Shown piece by piece: positions 1 through 5,361 of a stretch of 7,628 nt of DNA; the stretch's first letter is position 1, and each line of letters begins with the position of its first letter. The position numbers and the translations under genes are program-made. Source of the DNA: Mobilitalea sp. (GTDB lineage: Bacteria; Bacillota_A; Clostridia; Lachnospirales; Lachnospiraceae); the NCBI GenBank assembly GCA_029974875.1, contig JARKQP010000028.1:1-7628 (forward strand), in the 5' to 3' direction. The notes beneath the pieces were generated by a model. It was not told where the DNA came from and ran no database searches. It saw nothing but the letters and a program-made list of their open reading frames with translations.

Positions 1-768
1 GCAAAAGCAGCTATCCTGATGGATGCGGATACGCTGGAGGTGCTTTATTACAAAAATGCAGTGAAAGCCATGTTTCCGGCAAGCACCGCAAAGCTGCTTA
101 CCTCCCTGGTTGCCTTAAGCTGGTGTGAGCTGGATGAGACGGTGACAGTAGGTGATGAGATTACAATGATGGCATCTGACTCTACCAGGGCTTATTTGGA
201 GGAGGGGGAGGTCCTGACGGTTCAGAATCTCCTTGAGGGCATGCTCTTACCCTCCGGAAATGATGCTGCCTATACGATCGCCGCATATGTTGGGAGAAAA
301 TCCTTGGGTAAGCCCGAGGCTGCCAAAGAAGAAGCAGTGATGGAATTTGTGCGGCTTATGAATGAAGAGGCAGCCAGGCTCGGGGTGAAAAACTCCCGCT
401 TCCAGACCCCTGACGGTTATGATGCCATTGGGCAGTATACGACTGCCTATGATATGTGCCTCATCGGGGCGGAGGCAGCAAAGAGCAGCACAATTACGGA
501 GATTACCCAAAAAAGCAGGGGACGGAACCAGTTCATCAGCGGGGAGGACATTACCTGGACGAGTACAAATAAATTAATTACAAAGTACAGCGGCAGTTAT
601 TATTCAAAGGCGACCGGTTTAAAGACGGGAACGAGCTCCCTGGCTGGCAGATGTATTGTTGCCGCTGCTGAGGAGGGCGGACGCAGGGTAGTATGCGCTA
701 TCCTTGATTCTACCTCCGCAGGCAGATGGGAGGATGCAATCGCCCTGCTGGACTACGGACTTCGCTAA
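1..768 (+). CDS. Serine-type D-Ala-D-Ala carboxypeptidase (penicillin-binding protein, peptidase S11), 5' truncated by window
   Basis: This enzyme would remove the terminal D-alanine from peptidoglycan stem pentapeptides outside the membrane. The frame is open from base 1 (AKAAILMDADT, typical of the region just before the active site), so the ATG at 19 is internal and the true start with its signal peptide lies upstream. All three penicillin-binding motifs are visible: SxxK as S-T-A-K at 82-93 with the nucleophile serine, SGN at 253-261, and KTG at 622-630 (followed by TSS). The protein ends about 46 residues after KTG, so the C-terminal beta domain (PBP5_C) and amphipathic membrane anchor of DacA/PBP5 are absent. 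It is a short S11 type. The CPBP gene follows after 26 bp on the same strand, suggesting co-transcription. The family call is secure; which Dac paralogue it is cannot be told. Confidence 0.93.
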   Translation, partial: AKAAILMDADTLEVLYYKNAVKAMFPASTAKLLTSLVALSWCELDETVTVGDEITMMASDSTRAYLEEGEVLTVQNLLEGMLLPSGNDAAYTIAAYVGRKSLGKPEAAKEEAVMEFVRLMNEEAARLGVKNSRFQTPDGYDAIGQYTTAYDMCLIGAEAAKSSTITEITQKSRGRNQFISGEDITWTSTNKLITKYSGSYYSKATGLKTGTSSLAGRCIVAAAEEGGRRVVCAILDSTSAGRWEDAIALLDYGLR

Positions 769-780
769 AACTAAAATAAA

Positions 781-786
781 AGGGGG
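781..786 (+). promoter_or_regulatory. Ribosome binding site that selects the TTG start of the CPBP gene
   Basis: AGGGGG lies 8 bases before the TTG at 795. The first in-frame ATG (831) has no purine-rich site at a workable distance, so the TTG start is preferred. Confidence 0.65.
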
Positions 787-794
787 ACTTTGGC

Positions 795-1793
795 TTGGAA
801 CGAGATGATTTGGAACGAGATAATATTGAAATGAATTGTCCGTCTGACGGGAATTACGGGAAGGATATGGACAATGGGAGCCACAATGATTTTCAGGAGA
901 TAGGTCTGCCTCCAAAGAAGGTGATGAACTATGCGGGTCTCTCTTTATTTATTCTGTCCCTTGTAGTTCTGGGAGTACAGAGCCTGCTGGATCTTCTTGC
1001 GAGAAGCACGGCACCCCAGCTTGTAGATACGGATTGGTATGTATGGGCGTTAACAGCGATTTCGATCGTGGGAGTAGGATTTCCGGTTTATTATGCCTTC
1101 ATTCGCAGGATCCCGGATTCTCCAAAGGGAAATGTGGTAAAGCTAAAGCCTGCCCAATTTATTGTGATATTCTTTATCTGCTATATGGCTATGTATTTTA
1201 CGAACCTGGTGAGTACGGTATTAACCTTGGTGATATCCCTGATCAAGGGAAAGGAACTGATTAATCCGGTTGCAGAAGCCATAATAGGGGGCAACTTCTT
1301 TATAACCTTGCTGTATGCGGCGGTCATAGCCCCCATCATTGAGGAGTTGATTTTCCGCAAGCTGCTGCTGGATAAGGTCCGGCGGTTCGGGGAGCTTCCG
1401 GCAATTTTGATTACCGGTATTGCCTTCGGGTTATTCCATATGAACCTGTCACAGTTTTTCTATGCGGCGGTGCTCGGTTTTATTTTTGCTTATGTAGCAT
1501 TAAAGACAAATACCATCCGGTACTCCATTCTATTGCACATGATGATTAATTTTATCTCATCGGTAATGGCACCGGCGCTTACTAAGAATAGGTTTGTATT
1601 TTTGGCGGTGATCCTTCTGTGGATTGTGGTCGCCCTTACCTTGGGCGTGGTCTTTTCCATCCTGAATTATAAAAAAATAAAACTGGAAAAATACCAGCCG
1701 GTAATGAAGACCTCCTCCTTTTTCTTGAATACGGGAACAATCCTCTATCTGCTGACCTGCTTTGCGGTGATTGTTTATGCAACAGTAAGCTAA
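795..1793 (+). CDS. CPBP family intramembrane metalloprotease (CAAX protease / Abi-like membrane protein)
   Basis: A 332-residue polytopic membrane protein. Hydrophobic segments lie near residues 45-68, 82-103, 120-148, 165-180, 201-236, 243-262, 267-290 and 311-330, after a polar acidic N-terminus of about 40 residues. The three CPBP motifs are intact: E183-E184-xxx-R188, F211-G-L-F-H215, and H248-M-M-I-N252. These glutamates and histidines correspond to the putative metal site of Rce1-type intramembrane proteases. Bacterial members have been linked to bacteriocin self-immunity, peptide maturation or protein processing, but the substrate here is unknown. No bacteriocin gene is seen nearby; the upstream partner is a D-Ala-D-Ala carboxypeptidase, so an envelope role is possible but inferred. 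Start chosen as TTG 795 for its Shine-Dalgarno; ATG 831 (residue 13) is the alternative. Residues 1-10 contain a repeated LERD-like unit encoded by a 12-bp direct repeat. Confidence 0.88.
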   Translation: MERDDLERDNIEMNCPSDGNYGKDMDNGSHNDFQEIGLPPKKVMNYAGLSLFILSLVVLGVQSLLDLLARSTAPQLVDTDWYVWALTAISIVGVGFPVYYAFIRRIPDSPKGNVVKLKPAQFIVIFFICYMAMYFTNLVSTVLTLVISLIKGKELINPVAEAIIGGNFFITLLYAAVIAPIIEELIFRKLLLDKVRRFGELPAILITGIAFGLFHMNLSQFFYAAVLGFIFAYVALKTNTIRYSILLHMMINFISSVMAPALTKNRFVFLAVILLWIVVALTLGVVFSILNYKKIKLEKYQPVMKTSSFFLNTGTILYLLTCFAVIVYATVS

Positions 1794-1844
1794 TTAATTG
1801 GTTTTCATTTATATTTCCTGGAAAAATAAATAAAAATCAATTAA
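1794..1844. repeat. AT-rich imperfect inverted repeat after the CPBP gene
   Basis: Bases 1794-1817 pair with 1821-1844: 22 of 24 positions match, including one G-T wobble, with mismatches at 1806/1832 and 1813/1825 and a 3-base loop. The stem begins directly after the CPBP stop codon. It is nearly all A-T and lacks a following T run, so it is a weak terminator at best. It could instead be a transcript-end stabiliser or a protein-binding palindrome. Confidence 0.55.
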
Positions 1845-1869
1845 AATAGAAGCGTATCTAAAATATTAT
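1841..1869 (+). promoter_or_regulatory. Candidate sigma-A promoter of the alcohol dehydrogenase gene
   Basis: TTAAAA (1841-1846, 4 of 6 to TTGACA) and TATTAT (1864-1869, 5 of 6 to TATAAT) are separated by 17 bases and stand about 50 bases before the ATG at 1921. The region is very AT-rich, so chance matches are likely. The -35 overlaps the end of the inverted repeat. A GGAAGGAAAG-type ribosome site ends 5-8 bases before the ATG. Confidence 0.35.
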
Positions 1870-1920
1870 AAAATAGAGAACTGTGATAAATATCTCAAAA
1901 GGAAAGGAAGGAAAGCTGCT

Positions 1921-3090
1921 ATGAATAATTTTACCTTTTATAGTCCCACCTACTTTGCATTTGGCAGGGATAAAGAGATGAAAGCAGGACATTATGTAAA
2001 ACGGTTTGGAGGAAGCAAGGTGCTAATCCATTACGGGGGCGGCTCAGTAATCCGTTCCGGGTTATTAGACAGGGTAAAGGCTTCCCTTAAGACGGAGGGG
2101 CTTGAGTATGTGGAGCTCGGTGGAGTAATGCCAAATCCCCGGAGCGGCCTGGTATACGAGGGAATAGAGCTTTGCAGGAAGGAAGGCATTGATTTCATCC
2201 TTGCAGTCGGAGGAGGAAGTGCCATTGATTCGGCAAAGGCAATCGCAGCAGGAGCTGTGTATGACGGTGATTTTTGGGATTTTTATGAGGGTAAGCAAAT
2301 AGAGCAGGCGCTTAAGCTGGGGACTGTCCTGACGATTGCCGCAGCCGGAAGTGAAGGCTCCGGTGATTCCGTCATTACCCTGGAGAAGGGGATGCTCAAA
2401 AGAGGCGCAAGCGGGGAGGCCATAAGACCGGTATTTTCAATCCTGAACCCGGAGCTGACCCAGACACTGCCTGCATACCAGACGGCAGCAGGAGCAACGG
2501 ATATCATGGCTCATGTATTTGAACGGTATTTTACAAATACAAAGGAAGTAGAGGTTACGGACCGGCTATGTGAGGCGATCCTCCTTACTATGGTGAAGGA
2601 GGTTCCAAGGGTAATCGGGGATCCGGATAATTACGAAGCCCGGGCGAATATCATGTGGGCAGGCATGGTAGCCCACAATAACCTGGTAGGCGTTGGACGG
2701 GAGCAGGATTGGACGAGCCACGGATTGGAGCATGAGCTGTCTGCCCTGTATGATGTGGCACATGGTGCGGGACTTGCCGTAATCTTCCCGGCCTGGATGA
2801 CCTTTGTGATGAAGCAGGATGTTAACCGTTTTGCCCAGCTTGCAGTCAGGGTCTGGGGTGTCGACATGAACTTTGCCGACCCGGAGGAAACAGCAAGGCA
2901 GGGAATCGAAAGGTTTAAGCAGTTTCTAACCTCTATAGGAATGCCCGTTAATTTCCGTGAGCTTGGCGCGAAGGAAGAGGACATCCCGGAGATGGTGAAA
3001 AAGCTTGGCCTCGGGGATCAATATACAATGGGAAGCTTTGTGGAGATATCAAGCGCGGAGGCGGAACAGATCTACCGGTTGGCACTATAG
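1921..3090 (+). CDS. Iron-type (group III) alcohol dehydrogenase, YqhD/BdhA-like NAD(P)H-dependent aldehyde reductase/butanol dehydrogenase
   Basis: A 389-residue cytoplasmic oxidoreductase, the usual length of butanol dehydrogenases A/B and E. coli YqhD. It interconverts aldehydes and primary alcohols with NAD(P)H. The N-terminal nucleotide-binding domain carries Y38-GGGS (39-42) and G97-GGSAIDSAK. The helical metal domain carries D194 and H198 in ATDIMAH, H267 in SHGLEHE, and H281 in DVAHG. These four match the positions of the YqhD metal ligands as I recall them, with no insertions or deletions between them. Fe versus Zn and NADH versus NADPH cannot be settled by reading. Likely jobs are fermentative alcohol formation or reactive-aldehyde detoxification. 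The gene stands alone: its own ribosome site is 8 bases upstream, a long AT-rich gap precedes it and a terminator follows. Confidence 0.95.
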   Translation: MNNFTFYSPTYFAFGRDKEMKAGHYVKRFGGSKVLIHYGGGSVIRSGLLDRVKASLKTEGLEYVELGGVMPNPRSGLVYEGIELCRKEGIDFILAVGGGSAIDSAKAIAAGAVYDGDFWDFYEGKQIEQALKLGTVLTIAAAGSEGSGDSVITLEKGMLKRGASGEAIRPVFSILNPELTQTLPAYQTAAGATDIMAHVFERYFTNTKEVEVTDRLCEAILLTMVKEVPRVIGDPDNYEARANIMWAGMVAHNNLVGVGREQDWTSHGLEHELSALYDVAHGAGLAVIFPAWMTFVMKQDVNRFAQLAVRVWGVDMNFADPEETARQGIERFKQFLTSIGMPVNFRELGAKEEDIPEMVKKLGLGDQYTMGSFVEISSAEAEQIYRLAL

Positions 3091-3125
3091 TGTGAAATGA
3101 AGATCAGTTCACATCCGACACCCGG

Positions 3126-3150
3126 TGGCCTAACGGCCAAATGTCCGTTA
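3126..3150 (+). other. Two mutually exclusive short hairpins after the dehydrogenase gene
   Basis: TGGCC (3126-3130) can pair with GGCCA (3135-3139) around TAAC. TAACGG (3131-3136) can instead pair with CCGTTA (3145-3150). The two stems share bases 3135-3136, and the second stem uses the first one's loop, so only one can form. They lie in the 3' untranslated region just before the terminator. Function unknown. Confidence 0.4.
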
Positions 3151-3157
3151 GTATGAA

Positions 3158-3210
3158 AAGGGCTGTTTCCATAGGAAACCTTATTAGAGTTTCTTATAGG
3201 GACAGCCCTT
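3158..3210. terminator. Stem-loop terminator, probably bidirectional, between convergent genes
   Basis: Bases 3158-3179 pair with 3189-3210, giving a 22-position stem with three G-U pairs, one mismatch (3170/3198) and a 9-base loop. The base of the stem is strong (AAGGGCTG with CAGCCCTT). On the plus strand it is followed by ATTATCT, and on the minus strand the stem continues into TTTTCATAC. It sits between the plus-strand dehydrogenase and the minus-strand phosphodiesterase, where a shared terminator is expected. The T runs are short, so efficiency is uncertain. Confidence 0.72.
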
Positions 3211-3215
3211 ATTAT

Positions 3216-3350
3216 CTGGCAGGGGGCGGGAGAATGCCGCATCAGGATTTACATTAGTATGGATCAGCTGGGTCGCCTGGTAGCGGGAGAATGCCGCATT
3301 AGGCTCAAGCCATTAGAACCGGATCAGCTGGGTCGCTTGGTAGCGGGAGC
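3216..3350. repeat. Three partial copies of a roughly 45-bp repeat, spaced 57 and 60 bp, overlapping the phosphodiesterase 3' end
   Basis: The core GCGGGAGAATGCCGCAT occurs at 3226 and 3283, followed in both by YAGG. The block starting GGATCAGCTGGGTCGC occurs at 3261 and 3321, each continuing for 29-30 bases with one internal C/T change. Copy A (about 3216-3247) holds only the right part, copy B (3261-3303) is complete, and copy C (3321-3350) holds only the left part. Copy C lies inside the minus-strand coding frame and supplies its last residues. The core contains a GCGG/CCGC mini-hairpin. This may be a decayed local tandem duplication or copies of a dispersed intergenic repeat. Confidence 0.8.
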
Positions 3351-4626
3351 GGGTTTTAAACATCTGCTTAATCAGCTGGATAAAGGTATCATTTGTATTG
3401 TCACGGTAAATCACTTCCCTTGCGTGGGTCGGATTATCCGTAATAATGCAATCCACCCCATAGGACTTCATGCGCAGGAGCTCACTGGTACTATTTACTG
3501 TCCAGGCGTAGATTTCCTTACCGGCTCCGTGTACGTTATCGACTACATTTTTATTGATATAGCTGGAATGTATACTAAAAAAATCAAGGTATTCAGTATT
3601 ATAAAAATTCCCATAGACGGCGGAAAGGATATAGCCGGTTTTGATGTTCTGGTTTATTTCTTTCAGCTTAATCAAAGAAGAATATTTGGAGGAGGATACC
3701 ACGCATTGGTTCTCAAAATCATATTTAGCGATTAAGTCAGCCAGTTGCTGCTCCACATCCTTCTCTGTTCCATTTATCTTTAGCTCAATATTTAACTTAA
3801 TCCTTCCCTTGCAATATTCCAGGGTTTCCTCCAGGGTCGGGATCCTCGTGTTAAGGAAGTCCTTACCAAACCAGGCTCCCACATCCAGATCGTTTAATTG
3901 TGCATAGGTCATATTGCTGAGGTATTGGTTGACGCCGGAGGTACGTCTTAAATTAGAATCATGCATCAGAACCAGGATGTGGTCCTTGGTCTGCCTTACA
4001 TCAATTTCCGCATAGTCAGATGAGGCAATGATTGCCTGCTCCAAAGCCGGCAGCGTATTCTCCGGTGCGATATGTGAATTGCCCCGGTGGGAGGATATCT
4101 GTATTCCGTGGAAGGCATCACTGATGTCAAGGGAGCTGTTGCGGATGGTCAGGTAGAAGTTCAATATACCAGCCAGGAACAGGCTGATAAACAGGGCCTG
4201 AAGAACAATAAGCTGTTTTTTCGTCCTGCCTGTGCGCGGCCTGGCGGCAATTTTTAGCTCATCCAGGGTGTGGTCCGCCGCTATCTCCATGTAGGTATGA
4301 AATTGTGTGGTACTTAAGTTCAGGTTATAGATAAAAGCAATCATGCTAAAGAATAAGGTGGCATAAAGATTAATTACGGGGTAAGCGGAGAGGAAAACGG
4401 CCACCGCTAAAACTCTGGCGGAAAATAAATATACCGCGATGGAGACCAGGAATAGCAGGAGATAATAAAAGGCAAAGTAACCCAGGAGGATGACGGAATT
4501 TCTGGTCAGATAAGAAAACCATATCTTCCTGTAGTTCCCCTTCAGGGCTGCTTTGACCTGGTGTAAGCCCTCCGTGAACCGGCAGCCTTCCTTGATACAG
4601 TAATTCAACGCGAAAACTCCGGGCAT
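3313..4626 (-). CDS. C-terminal part of the interrupted phosphodiesterase: membrane segments plus intact GDPD catalytic domain
   Basis: This is the part after the UGA, counted from its first ATG; the open frame itself reaches 4806. Numbering from the ATG at 5160, hydrophobic segments continue to about residue 250, one more lies near 285-310, and then the GDPD domain begins. It carries H358-R359-G360, P366-E-N-T369, E385-I-D387 and H400-D401, the expected general acid/base histidines and metal ligands, plus LNIELKI, AWTVN and DCIITDNP of the later barrel strands. No catalytic residue is missing. The ATG at 4626 has no Shine-Dalgarno before it and lies within a membrane segment, so independent translation is doubtful. 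The last residues (SRYQATQLIRF) come from the repeat at 3321-3350 and look unlike a family C-terminus. Confidence 0.8.
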   Translation of the reverse strand: MPGVFALNYCIKEGCRFTEGLHQVKAALKGNYRKIWFSYLTRNSVILLGYFAFYYLLLFLVSIAVYLFSARVLAVAVFLSAYPVINLYATLFFSMIAFIYNLNLSTTQFHTYMEIAADHTLDELKIAARPRTGRTKKQLIVLQALFISLFLAGILNFYLTIRNSSLDISDAFHGIQISSHRGNSHIAPENTLPALEQAIIASSDYAEIDVRQTKDHILVLMHDSNLRRTSGVNQYLSNMTYAQLNDLDVGAWFGKDFLNTRIPTLEETLEYCKGRIKLNIELKINGTEKDVEQQLADLIAKYDFENQCVVSSSKYSSLIKLKEINQNIKTGYILSAVYGNFYNTEYLDFFSIHSSYINKNVVDNVHGAGKEIYAWTVNSTSELLRMKSYGVDCIITDNPTHAREVIYRDNTNDTFIQLIKQMFKTRSRYQATQLIRF

Positions 4627-4806
4627 GGAAAGGAGGCTGATTGGTATCAGGCAGAGGATCAGGAGGATTTTATAGGTCAGGACCTGGGAGCTTTGCAGCT
4701 GTCCAAAATCAAAATGTAAAATAACCCCCAGGATTAAAGGCAGGCAGGTATAAAGATAAAAGGGAAGGGTAAAAAGTAAAAGTGCAATATTCCCCTTTTT
4801 TAGGTT

Positions 4807-4809
4807 TCA
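4807..4809 (-). other. Internal UGA codon, codon 118 of the phosphodiesterase
   Basis: The coding strand reads TAC TGA AAC CTA AAA AAG, placing the stop in a polar, basic stretch between hydrophobic segments two and three. CGA (Arg) to TGA or TGG (Trp) to TGA would each be a single transition. No hairpin resembling a bacterial selenocysteine element follows, and the 3' context (AAC) is not the CTA type associated with strong readthrough. Confidence 0.85.
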
Positions 4810-5160
4810 GTAAACGTTTTTTACTCCAAAGGTTAGGATACGGAGCATTTGGGGATGCTTTAATATGCCTTCCGTATTGCAGTAAAAAATCAAAGAGGAT
4901 ATCTTCGTAAACAGAAAAAGTGCTATGATAATTAACAGAACCAGGACAAAAATCCAGGCTGGGGGGGATCTGAGAATGTTTATAAGATTCTGGGAGGTGA
5001 TATAGCTCTGCCTGGACAGAAGCAGCACCAGCTTAAAGCCGGAATTGAACAGGGGAACTAGGAGCAGGATCAGTATAAGGTTATAAAAAACATCAATCAA
5101 AAACAGGGGACTGCTGTGGAATCTTAATTTTCTTCGGAAATGAGGGATAACAGGCTTCAT
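4807..5160 (-). CDS. N-terminal part (117 residues) of the interrupted phosphodiesterase membrane domain
   Basis: If the UGA acts as a stop, this is what would be made: a short basic N-terminus (HFRRKLRFH) followed by two hydrophobic segments, about residues 17-50 and 66-92, ending in FGVKNVY. This matches the start of the membrane domain of Firmicutes glycerophosphodiester phosphodiesterases and has no known activity alone. The frame can be opened to a TTG at 5226, but the ATG at 5160 has AGGAAGGA six bases upstream and is preferred. A run of seven C on the coding strand (4961-4967) lies within it, in frame. Confidence 0.7.
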   Translation of the reverse strand: MKPVIPHFRRKLRFHSSPLFLIDVFYNLILILLLVPLFNSGFKLVLLLSRQSYITSQNLINILRSPPAWIFVLVLLIIIALFLFTKISSLIFYCNTEGILKHPQMLRILTFGVKNVY

Positions 5161-5166
5161 AAAATA

Positions 5167-5174
5167 TCCTTCCT
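5167..5174 (-). promoter_or_regulatory. Ribosome binding site of the phosphodiesterase, fixing its start at 5160
   Basis: AGGAAGGA on the minus strand, six bases before the ATG, is the best Shine-Dalgarno match in the region. It argues against the upstream in-frame TTG at 5226. Confidence 0.75.
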
Positions 5175-5197
5175 GGGTTAAGTTGTTATATGATACT

Positions 5198-5226
5198 ATT
5201 ATGCTATATTTGTCGGACCAAAACAA
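5198..5226 (-). promoter_or_regulatory. Candidate promoter of the phosphodiesterase gene
   Basis: On the minus strand TTGTTT (5221-5226) and CATAAT (5198-5203) are separated by 17 bases, giving a start near 5191 and a leader of about 30 bases. The -35 match is poor (3 of 6), so this is tentative. Confidence 0.35.
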
Positions 5227-5267
5227 GGGTATCCTTCTAAAACTGACAAGAAAATATTTGCTTTATA

Positions 5268-5276
5268 TGTTATAAT
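5268..5276 (+). promoter_or_regulatory. Extended -10 promoter of the cation diffusion facilitator gene
   Basis: TGTTATAAT contains a perfect TATAAT (5271-5276) with the TG of an extended -10 element one base upstream. No good -35 is seen at 17 bases, which extended -10 promoters can tolerate. Transcription would begin near 5283, leaving a leader of about 80 bases, divergent from the phosphodiesterase promoter. Confidence 0.5.
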
Positions 5277-5314
5277 TATATGAGCTTAAAGGAAAGTAGT
5301 TAATATAAAACATG

Positions 5315-5337
5315 ATGATAAAAAATCAGATTATCAT
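5315..5337 (+). promoter_or_regulatory. Perfect 7-bp hairpin in the leader of the cation diffusion facilitator gene
   Basis: ATGATAA (5315-5321) pairs perfectly with TTATCAT (5331-5337) around a 9-base loop. It ends three bases before the purine-rich ribosome site at 5341. It could be an operator palindrome or a leader structure; the AT-rich background makes chance possible. Confidence 0.35.
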
Positions 5338-5340
5338 AGT

Positions 5341-5351
5341 AAGGGAAGGAG
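5341..5351 (+). promoter_or_regulatory. Ribosome binding site supporting the TTG start of the cation diffusion facilitator
   Basis: AAGGGAAGGAG stands ten bases before the TTG at 5362. No in-frame ATG precedes the conserved first membrane segment, so the TTG start is well supported. Confidence 0.7.
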
Positions 5352-5361
5352 TATCAGATAT

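Larger units (their letters stand above)
3313..5160 (-). pseudogene. Membrane-domain glycerophosphodiester phosphodiesterase, interrupted by one in-frame UGA
   Basis: Read from the ATG at 5160 to the stop at 3313-3315, the minus strand gives one frame of 615 sense positions broken only by TGA at 4809-4807 (codon 118). Both parts are in the same frame and no frameshift is needed. The product would be the two-part family with an N-terminal multi-pass domain (GPDPase_memb type) and a C-terminal GDPD barrel; its total length is about normal for that family. It would hydrolyse glycerophosphodiesters or related lipid headgroups to glycerol-3-phosphate and an alcohol. The region between the UGA and the next in-frame ATG (4626) encodes hydrophobic segments that continue the membrane domain, so the break is inside one gene and not between two. 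The CDF gene ends in TGA, so general UGA recoding is unlikely. Options are recent nonsense mutation, sequencing error, or translational readthrough. The start is fixed by a good ribosome site. Confidence 0.85.

Noticed and set aside
2631..2984. Minus-strand open frame of 117 codons within the dehydrogenase
   Set aside because: A shadow of the dehydrogenase, whose frame contains all metal ligands. The antisense product is low in family-like features and has no upstream signals.
3216..3350. CRISPR array
   Set aside because: The copies are staggered partial units with one-base differences, similarity continues through what would be the spacer, one copy lies in a coding region, and no cas gene is present.
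3259..3735. Plus-strand open frame of 158 codons
   Set aside because: It lies antisense to the phosphodiesterase catalytic domain, begins in the repeat, lacks a ribosome site and has no recognisable family features. The minus-strand frame carries the conserved GDPD motifs.
4627..4806. Frameshift or true intergenic gap between two minus-strand genes
   Set aside because: Translation of this stretch stays open in the same frame as both flanking parts and encodes continuous membrane segments. The only break is one stop codon.
4807..4850. Selenocysteine insertion at the internal UGA
   Set aside because: No stable hairpin of the bacterial SECIS type directly follows the UGA, and no selenocysteine member of this phosphodiesterase family is known to me. 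The residue is far from the catalytic domain.
5161..5226. Start of the phosphodiesterase at the TTG at 5226
   Set aside because: That start lies within the likely promoter and has no suitable ribosome site, whereas the ATG at 5160 has AGGAAGGA six bases upstream.
5283..5361. Manganese (yybP-ykoY) riboswitch before the metal exporter
   Set aside because: The leader is about 80 bases and AT-rich, with only one 7-bp hairpin. The conserved internal-loop sequences of that riboswitch are not recognisable.
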